From: Paguma larvata
Taxonomy: Eukaryota; Chordata; Mammalia; Carnivora; Viverridae
Direction of reading: 5' to 3'
Length of the DNA stretch: 64,000 bases
Assembly: GCA_030068075.1 (NCBI GenBank)
Contig: CM057844.1
Span: forward strand, 17,158,001 to 17,222,000
Under the pieces are notes generated by a model. That model ran no database searches. It saw only the letters and a program-made list of their open reading frames with translations, and was not told the origin of the DNA. Position numbers and translations under genes: made by a program. This document shows, one piece after another, positions 12,121 to 23,789 of this stretch; the stretch's first letter is position 1, and each line of letters opens with the position of its first letter.

Positions 12121-12828
12121 TGTTAGTCTGGGGGCCACTTCTAGAATCCACATATTCAAATCTTCCAACCTAATTCACTGTATTAAACCTTTCCCTGTAC
12201 CTTACAATGAATATGACTGATATGTCAGAGAAATAATAAGAAACATATAAACAAGCCAGGACCATAATATTTCCCTGTAAGAAATGGAAACCCAAAGCCT
12301 GGACCATATTCATATGTAGGAACATCAAGTCAGAACCTTAACCTCACAGTTCATTCACAGACAATAAGACTATCCAAGCCCTAACAAAAACAAAAATGAT
12401 TCTATAGAGATGCCTCCACAACCTATGGCATTTAGAAATTGCACAATAAAACAAGACAATAGCATATTAAAAATTCCAAACCACACCAGGAATCATATTC
12501 CCAAGGGGGAAGTCAGGGGATGCAAAAAGCAGAAGAAATAATACTTCTAAGAACTAGAAAAAATTAGACAATCTGGATTTTTTAATACAATAATAATTTT
12601 AAAAATCCAAACAAAAAGTATGACCAAAAAAAAATCTTAGAATAATATGGAGGACAAACAGATTCAAAAACTTTCTAAAGAAATTCTAAGATGTAAACAG
12701 TTAAATGATAATATTTAAAATTTTAAAAAGTGAAATCATGGCTCTCATACAAATATGAAATTAAATATATGCTTAAGAGGTTTTTTTTTTAATTCATAAG
12801 AGAAACAGATGTTAAAACTACTTCCAAA
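12121..12828. other. A-rich sequence, possibly decayed L1
   Basis: A-rich on the plus strand with many stops, in keeping with decayed sense-strand L1 sequence, but no block could be placed with confidence. Confidence 0.3.
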
Positions 12829-12945
12829 GGGGGCACTTAGCTGGCTCAGTTGGTAGAGCACGGGACTCTTGATCTCAAGGTTGTGAGTTTGAGCCCCACA
12901 TTAGGGTAGAGTTTATGTAAAATAAAGAAACTCCTTCAAAAAAGA
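12829..12945 (+). mobile_element. short tRNA-Lys-type carnivore SINE
   Basis: The head 'gggggcacttagctggctc' leads into an intact Pol III A-box match 'tggctcagttgg' and a near B-box 'agtttgagccc', then a short body and an 'aaaataaag' tail. There is no CT-rich body, so it is the short tRNA-like class. 'aactacttccaaa' before and 'aaactccttcaaa' after may be the target duplication. Confidence 0.9.
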
Positions 12946-13099
12946 ATACTTAGAACAGATGTACTTATACATTAGAAATATTAAAATAAATCTGCAAAAG
13001 GGGCAAAGTAGGTGGGTAGGAAGGAAAGAAAGAAAACTAAAAGAACTGCCATAGAAGAGTCCAATAGTGTCACTATTCATAAATGAAATATTCATCTAA

Positions 13100-13385
13100 A
13101 TAAAAAATTCAGTTGATTCATTAGAAAATAAGTACAATCGATTGGACATTTTACAAATATATGTCATTTATAAAATGTAATCATAAAATTCATTGGTAAT
13201 CGAGAAATAAATTTAGAGTGTATATAGAAATAAATCTAATAACGTTTTACACATAGTAAAAATAGAAAATTTGATCAAAATACATAAAAGACCCTAATTC
13301 ATAAAGTTATACCATTTTTATTTTTCAACCATACTCTATAAAAATCAATGCATTTCCAAGCAAATTCCCAGAAGATGGTCCCTGA
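13100..13385 (+). mobile_element. old L1 ORF2 fragment
   Basis: The part near 13330-13375 ('aaatcaatgcatttccaag', 'caaattcccagaag') matches the order of an L1 ORF2 segment downstream of the reverse transcriptase core. The upstream part is too decayed to place well. Confidence 0.5.
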
Positions 13386-13829
13386 CCTCCTGCCTCAAAA
13401 CACACTTATGACCAAGAAGACATAAGCGGGGAACCTGATGAAATCTTTTTAAAATCACTTTCTTAATAAAAGAGATGGATGCAGATGACATTCCCATACC
13501 CGTTCCTTCTGCCTTGAATATAGATATTTTGCCTGGATGCGTATCAGCCACCTTACCTCCATTAAGCAATGTTCTTGATAATAAAAACATAACAGTTCAA
13601 GGATGATGGACAAAAAAAAAAAAAGAAACGATTTAGATTCTTGATATCTTTGACCCACTGTTAGTCACAGATTTCTTAGCTCATAAAATTAAATGACCTT
13701 TTATTTAGGTCATGATATATAAGTATTTCAGTTATTTATACCCAAGTGGATTCCAAGCAGATATATTACACAACTGAAGACTCACACTGCAGAAGGAAAA
13801 TGAACCATGAAAATATGCACAAATATCCA
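13386..13829. other. unassigned sequence
   Basis: No feature recognised. A reverse-strand frame at 13345-13590 overlaps the L1 remnant and looks like chance. Confidence 0.35.
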
Positions 13830-14055
13830 TTCACTAATTTTTAAATATATATACAAATAAGGTAAAACTCATCAGTGGTTGCCAAGGCTGGGAGTGAACA
13901 GAAGGTTTGGCTCATGGAAACTTTCTAGAGTGGTGGAAATATTCTATATCTTGATTGTGGTGGTGGCTATGCAACTGAATATGTTTGCCAAAATTTATAA
14001 AACTGCACATTCAAAAGCGTGAAATTTTACTATATATAAATCATACCATTGAAGT
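13830..14055 (+). mobile_element. old L1 3' UTR end (L1ME/L1MC-like)
   Basis: Recognised by 'cagtggttgccaaggctgg', 'gtggtggaaatattctat', 'atcttgattgtggtggtgg', 'aactgcacattcaaaagcg' and 'gtgaaattttactatatat'. It is strongly diverged and directly precedes a second L1 piece. Confidence 0.85.
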
Positions 14056-14330
14056 ATACATATACATAAAAATAAGATACTATTTAATATTTATCAGATG
14101 AACGACGATTAGGAAGACTGATAATCTCAAGAATTACAGAGGATGTGGGGACAGAATGAGACTTATAATCTACCAGTAGCATTATAACTCATAGAAAACA
14201 ATTTGAAAATATTGAGGTTAGTTGACTTTACGATTATGTATGAATTAAGAATTTCCCTGCAAGGGTACACTGTCTACGAAACCTTACACCTGTTCAAAAG
14301 AAAATAAGTACATAAATATGTTCACTACAA

Positions 14331-14538
14331 TTTTTAATGTTTATTTATTTATTTTGAGAGAGAGAGAGAGAGGGAGAACATGAGTGGGGTAGGGGCAGAA
14401 AGAGAGGGAAAAAGAATCCTAAGCAGGCTCCACGCTGTCAGCGCAGAGCCCGGCAGAGGGTATGAACACACGAACCATGAGATCGTAACCTAAGCAGAAA
14501 TCAAGAGTCAACTGAGCCACTGAGTCACCCAGGCACCC
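14331..14538 (-). mobile_element. CAN-SINE nested in L1, reverse orientation
   Basis: The tail 'tttttaatgtttatttattt', a GA-rich body, 'gcaggctccacgctgtcag' and the reversed head ending 'gagtcacccaggcaccc' are present. 'ttcactacaa' (14321-14330) and 'ttcattacaa' (14539-14548) flank it as a target duplication. About 20 bases of the head region appear to be missing. Confidence 0.95.
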
Positions 14539-14566
14539 TTCATTACAACTCTTAATAGTAAGTTTT

Positions 14567-14793
14567 GGGGGCCCCTGGGTGGCTCAGTCGGTTAAGCGTC
14601 CGACTCCGGCTCAGGTCATGATCTCACAGTTCGTGGGTTCGAGCCCCACATCAGGCTCTGTGCTAACAGCTCAGAGCCTGGAGCCTGCTTCAGGTTCTGT
14701 GTCTCCGTCTCTCTCTCTGCCCTTCCTTTGCTAACGCTCTGCTCTGTCTCTCTCTCTCAAAAATGAATAAACATTTTAAAAATTTTTTTAAAA
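14567..14793 (+). mobile_element. CAN-SINE with intact Pol III boxes
   Basis: A near-consensus copy. The A-box match 'tggctcagtcgg' is at 14580-14591 and an exact B-box match 'ggttcgagccc' is at 14636-14646. The body and AATAAA tail are complete. 'aatagtaagtttt' before and 'aatagtaaatttt' after are the target duplication. It lies in inverted orientation only 28 bases from the SINE at 14331-14538. Confidence 0.96.
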
Positions 14794-15295
14794 ATAGTAA
14801 ATTTTGAAAACAACATAAATGTCCCTCTATGTGGAAATAGATGAATAAATTACTGTGCATCCATGGAACATTAATGTATCAGTTAACTGACATAAATGAA
14901 CTAGATCCACCTGCAACAAGTTGACTACATTTTTACATATATCACTGCTGAGTTAAAAAAATTAAGTGTGGATGGTTATATACTGTATCATACCATTTAT
15001 GTACATTTAAATCCCCAAAAGTACTACATACCTTTTTTAAACACACCAAAATATTACATAGATTTTTAAAACCTGATTGGGAGGGACACATAAATCTTGA
15101 AGACAGGGGTTAACTCACAGAAGGAGAGAAGCAAGTGGCACGGGAAGAGGCACATTTGCAGCTTCACTCATATGTAACATTTTATTTCTATTAAAAATAC
15201 ATCCGAAGCAAATCCAACTAAACATTATTCTCTACAACATCTGTGTCATGGCTGCATGCACTGAAAATTTTATATTATTCTCTGCATTTTTCTAT

Positions 15296-15385
15296 ATGTT
15301 GGAAGGAGGTCATGGAAGGAGGGAAGAAGAAAAAAATAAAGGAATAAAGAAAAAAAGAGAATAAAGAAATGAAAAGAAGAGAAGG
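15296..15385 (+). repeat. purine-rich low-complexity tract
   Basis: About 90 bases of G/A-rich sequence mixing GGAA, GAAA and AATAAAG units, directly after the L1 end. Confidence 0.8.
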
Positions 15386-18300
15386 CAGTGCCACATTTTA
15401 GAAAATAAATCTGAAACCAGTTATCTCCTCCAAAGTGCTGGTGAGCGGCTCTTTCAGCCCTTTTCTCAGTAAAACACATCTCGAGAAAAATAATCAGTAA
15501 TTTAAAAAAAGCAAGGGGGGATGGAAATTGAATTACAGGGAAATTAACATAAATGCAATGATCAAGGGGGAAAACACCATAATATGTTAAATCTTAGCCC
15601 TTACGTTTTCAAAGGTCTTTGGAAACCATTAGGCAATGAATCACTTCAAGGGCACTTGAGGAAACAAAGTCCAATCTTTCTCATTTTAGAAACTGAGAAA
15701 TGAAGTTAAAGACAGAAGCATTTGTTCAGATTTGCAAAAGGAAGTCTGGTCGGCGCTGGGATTAAAGCTCGTTTCTATGTTTTTTGAGACTTAAGTTCAA
15801 ATAACTTTGAAATGGTTTCATTTCTGCTTATTTGGCTTTTCTTCCACATGAGAGCATAACTGACGGACGTTATTTAAGCCCCTCCTCCATCCTTTCCCAA
15901 ATTATTTTTGGGAGTTTTCCAACCCTTTCAGAAGATTGCCTATTATAGCTTTCTAACTATGTGACATTTTCATTTGATGCACCATATCCTGGGGTAGGTA
16001 TTATCATTTCCTAAAGAACTAAGATACTGTTAAATATTTATTCTTCTTATCATAAAAACAATGATCCCCCACTATGACTTGTATCTGTTATGCCATTGTT
16101 CAATTTGGGGATAACTGGTACTTAATGAGGATTTTAAAAATTACTGGCTGCAACAACATCAGACTCAGGTTCCAGTTTTCTACCAGAAAGTGTCAATCTC
16201 CTAATGTGCTATATATCTATTTTGCCTCTTCATCAACTTAAGTTATGATTAGATATAGATTTTGGCATTGAGGGAAACCAAATTCCCAATGCTTTTAATA
16301 ATGAAGAATCTAGTTTCATAAAGTTTTTTAAAAATGCACATATGTATACAAGATTTAATACATATATATTTTAGGTAAAAATATATAGAAATGTTTTGTT
16401 ATCTCGCTGACCTACTGCTTATATTCTATCCTATACAATACTCTCAGGATAAGAAAGCCATCTTTTTTCAATTAAATTTGACCCAGCAGGAAGTTTGAAA
16501 GCCACATGTTAGAACAAGCAGTTTGGGCAATTAAAGATCTAGCCCTTGATGGCTTGGTCTGGGAATCCGACCGGCTGTTAAATAATCATCTAATTGAGAC
16601 TGTGGAGAGGACAGTGGGAAGTCAAGCAGGGATAACTCTCCTGCATCTGGAATTGAGATGAATTATGTGCCCATAAAATATGAGGCAGATATCAAGTTAC
16701 TCATTATACTACACAAAGAATCAAGAAAACAGAGCAAGCTGTGCAGCTAGTTAAGAGAATCCATAAAATTAAAGCTCATCTGTTTGAAAACCAACTTCGA
16801 CTAGACAGAGAATACCTATAATTATAAGTACAGTAGGTAAATTGTGATTTGAGTGGAATGTATTTGTGTATATAGTCTTAGCTGATATAATGTCTTTTCG
16901 TAAATTTTCACAAATTAGGCTCTCTAAACAAGGCTGATTAGGTTTATTCTCTATCATTATCTCAGTGGCTCAACAACATGAGATAATTTTTTTTTTTAAT
17001 GTGGCAGGGTCGGGTGGGGTGGTAGAAGTCCACTGCTGAAGAGAGATAATGGCTGGACAAGGTGACTGACTGAAAGTTTCCTTGGGTTGGAGATTTGGGA
17101 TCCATCAGTTACAGTGTGAGGAAAATAAATTTCTATCATGCCTTTCTGCTCCAAATTAGTCTTTGATGCCCTCATGACTTTATCTTTGGAAACTCCCAGA
17201 TTAAAAGAAGAAACATTCAAAGGACTTCCTTTTACTATGGGTCTGTGCTTCCACCCCTGTTCTGAGGAGCTACTTATTCTGAGAGCTGATTGGGACTCAT
17301 TCATGTAACAATATCAGTTGTTCTACAAATTTTACAGAAATTAATGTCAGCATTTCTCATAGGGCTGGAATTTCCCATCAACTTCTAATGACTGACAAAG
17401 GAAATTCAAAGTTGAAAAAGCTTTCTCTTTCAAGGGTGAATTTCCAACAGAGTGCTAGGTTAGCTACATCCATACTCAGCCTTGCTATGGCAACAGAAAG
17501 ATAATCCAGAGAGATAAAAATGTATAAATTACATGTACACACATCTACACAGATATATACACACCTGAAAACAGGAATAAGTGACATTTTAGTTGAGTCA
17601 TTGGGCAGATTTTATTGAAGCAATAAAAAAACTTGTACTCTAAAATTATAATGAAGGTGATGATGATAGTAACAATGAAATACAATGAGAAATTCAGTGC
17701 TCTGCTGAGATATACACACATTTCTGGACAAATTATCATGATTACTCACAGCTCCATAGTTTTCATGCCCAAATAATCTTCTCTACTAACTAGGGAAATA
17801 TGAGAGCTGCATCTAAAATTCTCTTTCAAGACTCCTATAAGACATTCTAATTGGGTAAGAGTTTATTATGTTCTTTAAAAGAGACTAAGAAAAAAATGAG
17901 GTATAATGCCTTTTCTGAGATTCAAAGTGAGTGTCTCACAGTCCAAACACTCTTTCACAACTACTTTGAGCCTTTTACTCCTGATGAATAAAATAGGCTA
18001 ATGTTGTTTGACTGATGAGAAAATATTAACAGCTAAGTAAAAGCGAGAAACACCAAAGGCTTGTTGACTCTTGAACCTTCTAGAATACTTACAATTTCCT
18101 GATACTATTCCAGTAGCTTTGGTGTGGGAACCCAAAAAAGGCATGGGTCAAGTTTTACTTTGTCATCATCCATAGCACAGACCAAAGACTCCATTTCCAA
18201 AGCCTATCCTTACAAGAAAGATAAAACCATATTTGAGGTTTACATTCCATCAACGTCAATGTCAGAGGCGAAAAGAGATGACTGAGTATGATGACATCAG

Positions 18301-18555
18301 TCCTGAAGGGGAAAGAAACAATAAGAGCAACCTATGGATTAAAACCATTTCTTGGATATCAGAGCAAAGGAAATATGTGGTGTCTCAGTAATTTCTTCAG
18401 TACATCACTACTATACTTTAAGGAGATGTGGCTGACACTGCTGGCTGCTACCCAAAGTCACATCCTCCCCTTTTTTACTTAGTTTGGGATGGCAATGTTC
18501 TCTGTTAAAAATACTCACCTCCTTTATATTGCATATTTTTTATATTTTATATGAC
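15386..18555. other. unassigned sequence, 3.2 kb
   Basis: Apart from a possible MIR remnant at 15650-15780 and a T-run at 16988-16998, no repeat is recognised. The longest frame (16996-17304, minus, 102 codons) has no recognisable domain. Confidence 0.4.
15650..15780 (-). mobile_element. possible MIR remnant
   Basis: The order 'tcattttagaaactgag', then 'gaagttaaag', then 'gctgggattaaagctcg' follows the reversed MIR core ('cattttacagatgaggaaac' to 'gctgggattcaaaccc'). It is highly diverged. Confidence 0.45.
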
Positions 18556-19555
18556 TGTTGAAATTACCTGTTTCATATTAGGTGAGTTGTGATAGCTTGT
18601 ACTTCACTAAGAATTGTTCCATTTCATCTAGGTCGTCAAATTTATGTTTATAGAGGTTTTTTTGTTTGTTTGTTTTGTGGTATTCCCTTATTGTCATTTT
18701 GAGGTCTGCAGCATCTATAGTGATATCTCCTGCTTCTTTACTGGTATTAGTAATTTGTGTCTTCTCTCTTTTGTTTTTGTCGTTCTTGCTAAAGGCTTGT
18801 CAACTTTGGTAATCTTCTGAAGGAATTATTTTTTGTTTTACTGATATTTTTTTCTTTTTTTAATTTTGCTGATTTCTGCTCTTGTCTTTAACATTTCCTT
18901 CCTTCTTCTTGCTTTATTTTCTTCCACTTTTCTAATTTATTTCCCTTGAAACTCCCTCTTTGACTCAAAGATTATTTGGAAATGTGTATTTCCTTTCCTT
19001 TTTAAAAAAAATTTTTTGCATTTATTTATTTTTGAGAGACAGAGTGAGACACAGTGTGAGTGGAGGAGGAGCAGGGAGAGAAGGAGACACAGAATCTCAA
19101 GCAGGCTCCAGTCTCTGAGCTGTCAGCACAGAGCCTGATGTGAGGTTTGAACCCACGAACCATGAGATCAGGACCTGAGCTGAAATCGGACACTCAACCG
19201 ACTGAGCCACCCAGGCACCCCTGTTATTTCATTTCTAAATGTTTGGATATTTTTCTGTTACCTTTGTGTTACTGATTTCCAGTTTGATTCCATGGTGGTC
19301 AGAGAATATATTCAATAGGATTTCAATTTTTTATTTTTTTATTTTTAAGGATTGTTTTATGGAACAGGATATGTTCTATCTTGGTACGTGTTCTACAGGT
19401 GTTTGAAAAGAATGTGTAATCTGCTGTTGTTGGATGAAACACTCAACAAATACTGATTCAATCCTATTATTTGATGGTGGTCTTGAATTCTATACCTTGC
19501 TGATCTTCTACCTGGTTTGTTCCACCAATTGTCAAAACATGAGTGTTTCATATAC
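18556..19555 (-). mobile_element. old L1 ORF2 fragment, reverse orientation
   Basis: Reverse of an L1 ORF2 segment: 'catctaggtcgtcaaattt', 'aatttgtgtcttctctctt', 'ttttgctgatttctgctct', then beyond the SINE 'ccagtttgattccatggtgg', 'agaatgtgtaatctgctg' and 'tgatcttctacctgg'. It is split by a SINE at 19003-19220 and has no 3' UTR or tail. Its 5' side faces a sense L1 starting about 19577. Confidence 0.8.
19003..19220 (-). mobile_element. CAN-SINE nested in L1, reverse orientation
   Basis: Tail 'tttatttatttttgagagac', GA-rich body, 'gctgtcagcacagagcctg' and reversed head ending 'gagccacccaggcacccc'. It is close to consensus and younger than the surrounding L1. Confidence 0.95.
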
Positions 19556-19576
19556 TTTGTAGCTCCGTTGTTTGAA

Positions 19577-20036
19577 ACACAACAGCTTGGATGAATCTTG
19601 AGGGCATTATGTATGCTAAATGAAAATAAAAGCCAACTTCAAAAGGTCACATACTATATGATTCCATTTGTATAACATCCTTCAAACGATAAAATTAAAG
19701 AGATGGAAAACAGATTAGTGGTTACCAGAGGTTAGATATATACTCGGGTGGTGGAGGTATGATGACAAAGAGATAGCATGAGAAAGATTTTCCTGGTAAT
19801 GGAATAGATCTGTACTTTGAATACAGTGGTGGTTACATAAATTTACACATGTGATAAAATGACAGAGAACCACAAAAACACATTGTATCAGTATCAAATT
19901 CCTGGTTTGGACATTATACTATAACAATATAAGTGCAACCACCGGGAGAAAATGAGGGAAGTGTTCATAAGATCTCTCTGTACTCTCTTTACAACTTCTT
20001 GAAGAACTAGAATTATTTCAAAGTAAAAAGATAAAT
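19577..20036 (+). mobile_element. old L1 3' end (L1M class)
   Basis: Sense 3' end: 'ggatgaatcttgagggc', 'gattccatttgtataac', 'gtggttaccagaggtt', 'gtggtggttacataaattt', 'acatgtgataaaat' and the end 'attatttcaaagtaaaaag'. It is diverged and non-coding. Confidence 0.85.
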
Positions 20037-21560
20037 TAACAACGTGGCAGACTAAATTTGAATTTAAGATAACACAATGAACAATTATTTAGTATATCTG
20101 ATGTAATATTTAGGACAAATACACAATTTGTTTGTTGCTTATCTGAAATTCAAATTTAACTATGCATCCTGTATTTTATCTGGCAATACCACTTGGGATA
20201 CCACATCTAATTTCCTTGAATGGAGGAAGAGAACAAAAAGAGTTCTGAAATACTTGGGTCTGGTAAGCTGAGGGAAAAGAAGGAAGGGTGGACAACAACA
20301 CCTACCCATTCGACCTATTAGAACAGCTCTTGTTCCTTTCTCCCAGCCTTTAACTTAGCTTTGCCCTAGAATAAACTTAGCTGCTGGTCTTTAGTTTTCA
20401 AAAATCTCCAATTTCACTCCTAAAAGTTAAGGGCTCCAAGTTGAAAAAAAATTCTGGAATGAATTTAAGTTATTCCGTTCCTTTCCAGAGGTCCAAAAAT
20501 ATACCGATTGTCTTATACCTTTCTACAAGCTTATCTTTGTGCAGAGTTTAGTCAAGCTCCAAGCACAGTTCTCACCTAGAGCTCAGTGATGCACTGATAA
20601 AGAGAACACGGCACTCAGGGTCCCACACACCTCCTCTCCTGAAGGTAGGCTAGAGAGGCAGCAGCCTTCCCCACAGCCATATGCTAATAATACTGGAGAA
20701 ACTAAATCCCAAAACGATACTATCAATACAGAATGCCTACATTACAGAGGAAAAAGAGGATAATAACAGACACTGCCTAAAGATCTAATACAGGAAGAAC
20801 TTACTTCCTGTATAACAAAGAAGGAAGCCCTCTCCTGGTTTTTCCCTGGCAAGAGGACAGTGGGGATAAGGTAGAAAACACTTCTCTAGCCTAGTTCCCA
20901 GGATCCAGGACATCAGGGTGCCTGTGTGCATAGCTGACACCTCAGTAGTCACATATATCCCACAACTCAGTGATCACAATGTATCTACTTCACCCACATA
21001 ACATCAGAAAGGGGTGCATATCCATGGCCATCAAAGCAGCTGGTTCATACATATTTAGAGACTGGCTGCCCATTCTGGTCCTAAAGACCTGGGTCCTCTT
21101 TTCTTTACACACCCTAAGTCCAATAAGCAGTGAGTCCTATACACTCTACTTCTCAGAGTCCCTCCAATTAGTTCACTTCCAGACATCCCACTGACATTTT
21201 GTTTAAATCACACACATTTCCCACTAATGTCTGAGTCAGTCTTATTTTTATCATCCAGCCACCTTTCTATTACCAGTAGGACTTGACCTGTTCTTTCTTT
21301 TGTTAAAATATGATATACAAGGAAAGTCTTTAAACCCAGTCACGGCCTCTGGCTTCTTCTCTCTCCTTTCTGCACTTGGGACTCCAGCCTGTGTGGTTTG
21401 ATATAGACACAAGTTCTCACCCACTTCCTTGTGCTTGTGTAAGCTCTTCCCTCAGACTCACAATACTCTAACTCCCTTACCTTTGCCCTCAGGAACCTAT
21501 CTTCTGCAGTTATGGGGTTTGGCAGTCCTTGCTTAGAGAACAAGTCTTTTGCATAATTTC
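20037..21560. other. unassigned sequence, 1.5 kb
   Basis: No repeat or gene recognised. The part from 20960 to 21540 is somewhat C/T-rich with two chance frames (20970-21194 plus; 21340-21543 minus). Confidence 0.4.
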
Positions 21561-21570
21561 CCTAAATTGC

Positions 21571-21633
21571 TTAAATTTTTAAAAAATTTTTATTTACTTT
21601 TGAAAGAAAGAGAGAGTATGAGCAGGGAGGGGC

Positions 21634-21666
<33 letters not shown>

Positions 21667-21800
21667 ATCTGAAGCAGGCTCCAGGCTCCATGTGCTGTCA
21701 GCACAGAGCCTGATGAAGGGCTCGAACTAACAAACTGTGATATCATGACATGACCTGAAGTCAGATGCTCAATCAACTGAGCCACCCAGGTGCCCCTTTT
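21571..21800 (-). mobile_element. CAN-SINE, reverse orientation
   Basis: T/A-rich tail, (GA)n body (about 21637-21665), 'gctgtcagcacagagcctg' and reversed head ending 'gagccacccaggtgcccc'. 'cctaaattgcttaa' at 21561 and 'cctaaattgtttaa' at 21801 form a clear target duplication. Confidence 0.96.
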
Positions 21801-21814
21801 CCTAAATTGTTTAA

Positions 21815-22755
21815 GTTTTAATTTTAACCTAAAGCATTTAAATGTAGTGCCAAGACTTCTATTCAATCTCAGAAAATTAAGCTTTTTTAAAAAGGTTTTG
21901 AAATCTGAATGTTAAAACTGGACTGCATGCCTATATAGAAGTAGATTATCCAGCGTTAGTCTCAAGACCAAGGGCTTGATGCCAAGTTTGTAACAGAAAT
22001 AGTAACAAATGTGATTTACTACATGGTTTAATCAATGTAGTATGCCAACACATGTTATAGCTTTCTAAAATATGCCCCAATCAAATGCTTACAAATAAGA
22101 TGGTAGAATACTTTAGAAAATGGCGAAGGCTCTATTTGTCTTTTTGCAAAATCCAAAACTCAATGAAGAGATGTCTCAGAGGATATATGGAGGAGGGATG
22201 GATTTGAGGACCATAAATAGTGAATGCAGGAGACAGAAATTTTCTGGATATTAGGAGGAGACTGTCATCCATGTTTCATGATAACATTTTTATCTAGGAC
22301 CTTGTCTCTGAGCTAGAGACTAAAATTCCTAAAAGAGAGAAGCCAGGAGTTAGAGCCAAGAGGAAATCGTAGCAAAGCTTCTTAATTAAGAAGCCAATCA
22401 GTGCTTTAGGCAATCTCTCAAGATTAGGAGTAACAATTTAGAATTCAGGTCCTACCAATGAGGAGAAACCTAACATCTGCCACAGACTGTCAGGTGAGGC
22501 CCAGAAGGATTGAAACCTATTAGTTAATCCAGATTATAAATACACAAGCCGTTAACAAAGATTAAGCCCAAGCCGACTCCACCCATTCTCAGCTAGGATT
22601 AAGTTTAACCACATCTATCCACACTGACTGCCAGAGGCAAATATAAATCCCATCACCTCCATTTATGTCTATATTTTTCATATATAAATTCCTAAATTAT
22701 TTTGTATACCATAACACAAGAATTATTTTTCACACTGTAGGACAAAACCAAATAA
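21815..22755. other. unassigned sequence
   Basis: No repeat or gene recognised before the start of the long L1. Confidence 0.4.
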
Positions 22756-23618
22756 TTAGAAACAAAGAGAAAATACAAATATTAAAAAAAATCCATAAGA
22801 GTCCTAGATATTGAAGGTATTAATCTTTTTAAGAAAATAGAATAAAAAATGGAGTATTTACACAGGCATTCAAGATCCATCAAAAACTAAATTGAAATTC
22901 TATGGCTGAAGAACATGCTGACATAAAAAATTCAATCCAATAGATGCAATTAACAGATAAACATAGAAAATTATGAAAGACTGGCTGTAAAAAATACCCA
23001 GACTGAAGCACAGAGAAAAAAGAATAAAATTATGCAAAGGAGTATAATAGACATAAAGGGCTTACTAATTGAAGAATTACTAATTCATGTAATTAAAGTC
23101 CTAGAAAGAGAGAGGGAGAAAAGTAATGAAGAAGCAACACATGAATATATAATGACTAATAGTTTTCCAAAATGATGAATGACATCAAGCCAAGATTTAA
23201 GAAGAGATATGAGCCCCAAGCAGGATAAATATACAGAGAAAAACATTAACATGATATATCATATTAAAATTGGTGTGAAACCAAAGACAAAGAGAAAACT
23301 AAAATGAGTCAGATATATTAATGAATTAATAGAAAGACAACTTCTGAGTGCCAAAAGAAAACAACTGCTAAAATAGAATTCTTTTATGTAAGTCTTCTTA
23401 AAAAGAAGTCAAAATAAAAGTATTTCAAAGCCAGAGATTACTTTGCCATCAACATACGTGCACTACGTTAGATACCACTGTTAAAGGCAGTTGTTTTAGA
23501 GAACAATGATCCTCGATGGAAATATGGAGATCATGGACACTTAAAAAACAATGGAAAAGATTAATATGTGGGTAAGCACAAATGAATACTGATTACAGAG
23601 ATTAAAAAGATGGTTATC

Positions 23619-23789
23619 TATTTTTTTTTTTTGAAAGAGAGAGAGAGGGCACAAGTGAGCAAGGGGCAGAGAGAGAGGGAGAGAGTGAGAGAAGCAGGGC
23701 TCAAGTGCACCTGATGCGGGGCTCAAACTCATGAACTGTGAGCTCATGCCCTGAGCTGAAGTTAACTGACTGAGTCGCCTGGGTGCTCC
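23619..23789 (-). mobile_element. CAN-SINE nested in L1, 'acaagtgag' subtype, reverse orientation
   Basis: After a T-run it has 'gagggcacaagtgagcaag', a GA-rich stretch, then two ~22-bp related units ('gcagggctcaagtgcacc', 'gcggggctcaaactcatg') and the reversed head ending 'gagtcgcctgggtgctcc'. 'agatggttatct' before and 'agaatggttatct' after are the target duplication. It shares its unusual middle with the SINE at 37927-38299. Confidence 0.93.

Larger units (their letters stand above)
14056..15300 (+). mobile_element. old L1 ORF2 3' end and 3' UTR, with two nested SINEs
   Basis: Sense L1M-class sequence in three pieces. 14060-14330 covers the ORF2 end ('ttatcagatgaacga', 'gaggatgtggggacag'). 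14539-14566 is a short remnant. 14794-15300 resumes with 'aacataaatgtccctc', 'gatgaataaattactgtgc' and an old 3' UTR ending near 'ttatattattctctgc'. Target duplications at both SINEs prove the L1 was present first. No open frame survives. Confidence 0.8.

Noticed and set aside
12829..12905. tRNA-like sequence with A and B boxes
   Set aside because: The full context shows a SINE with body and A-rich tail, not a tRNA gene. The same holds for the heads of the other CAN-SINEs.
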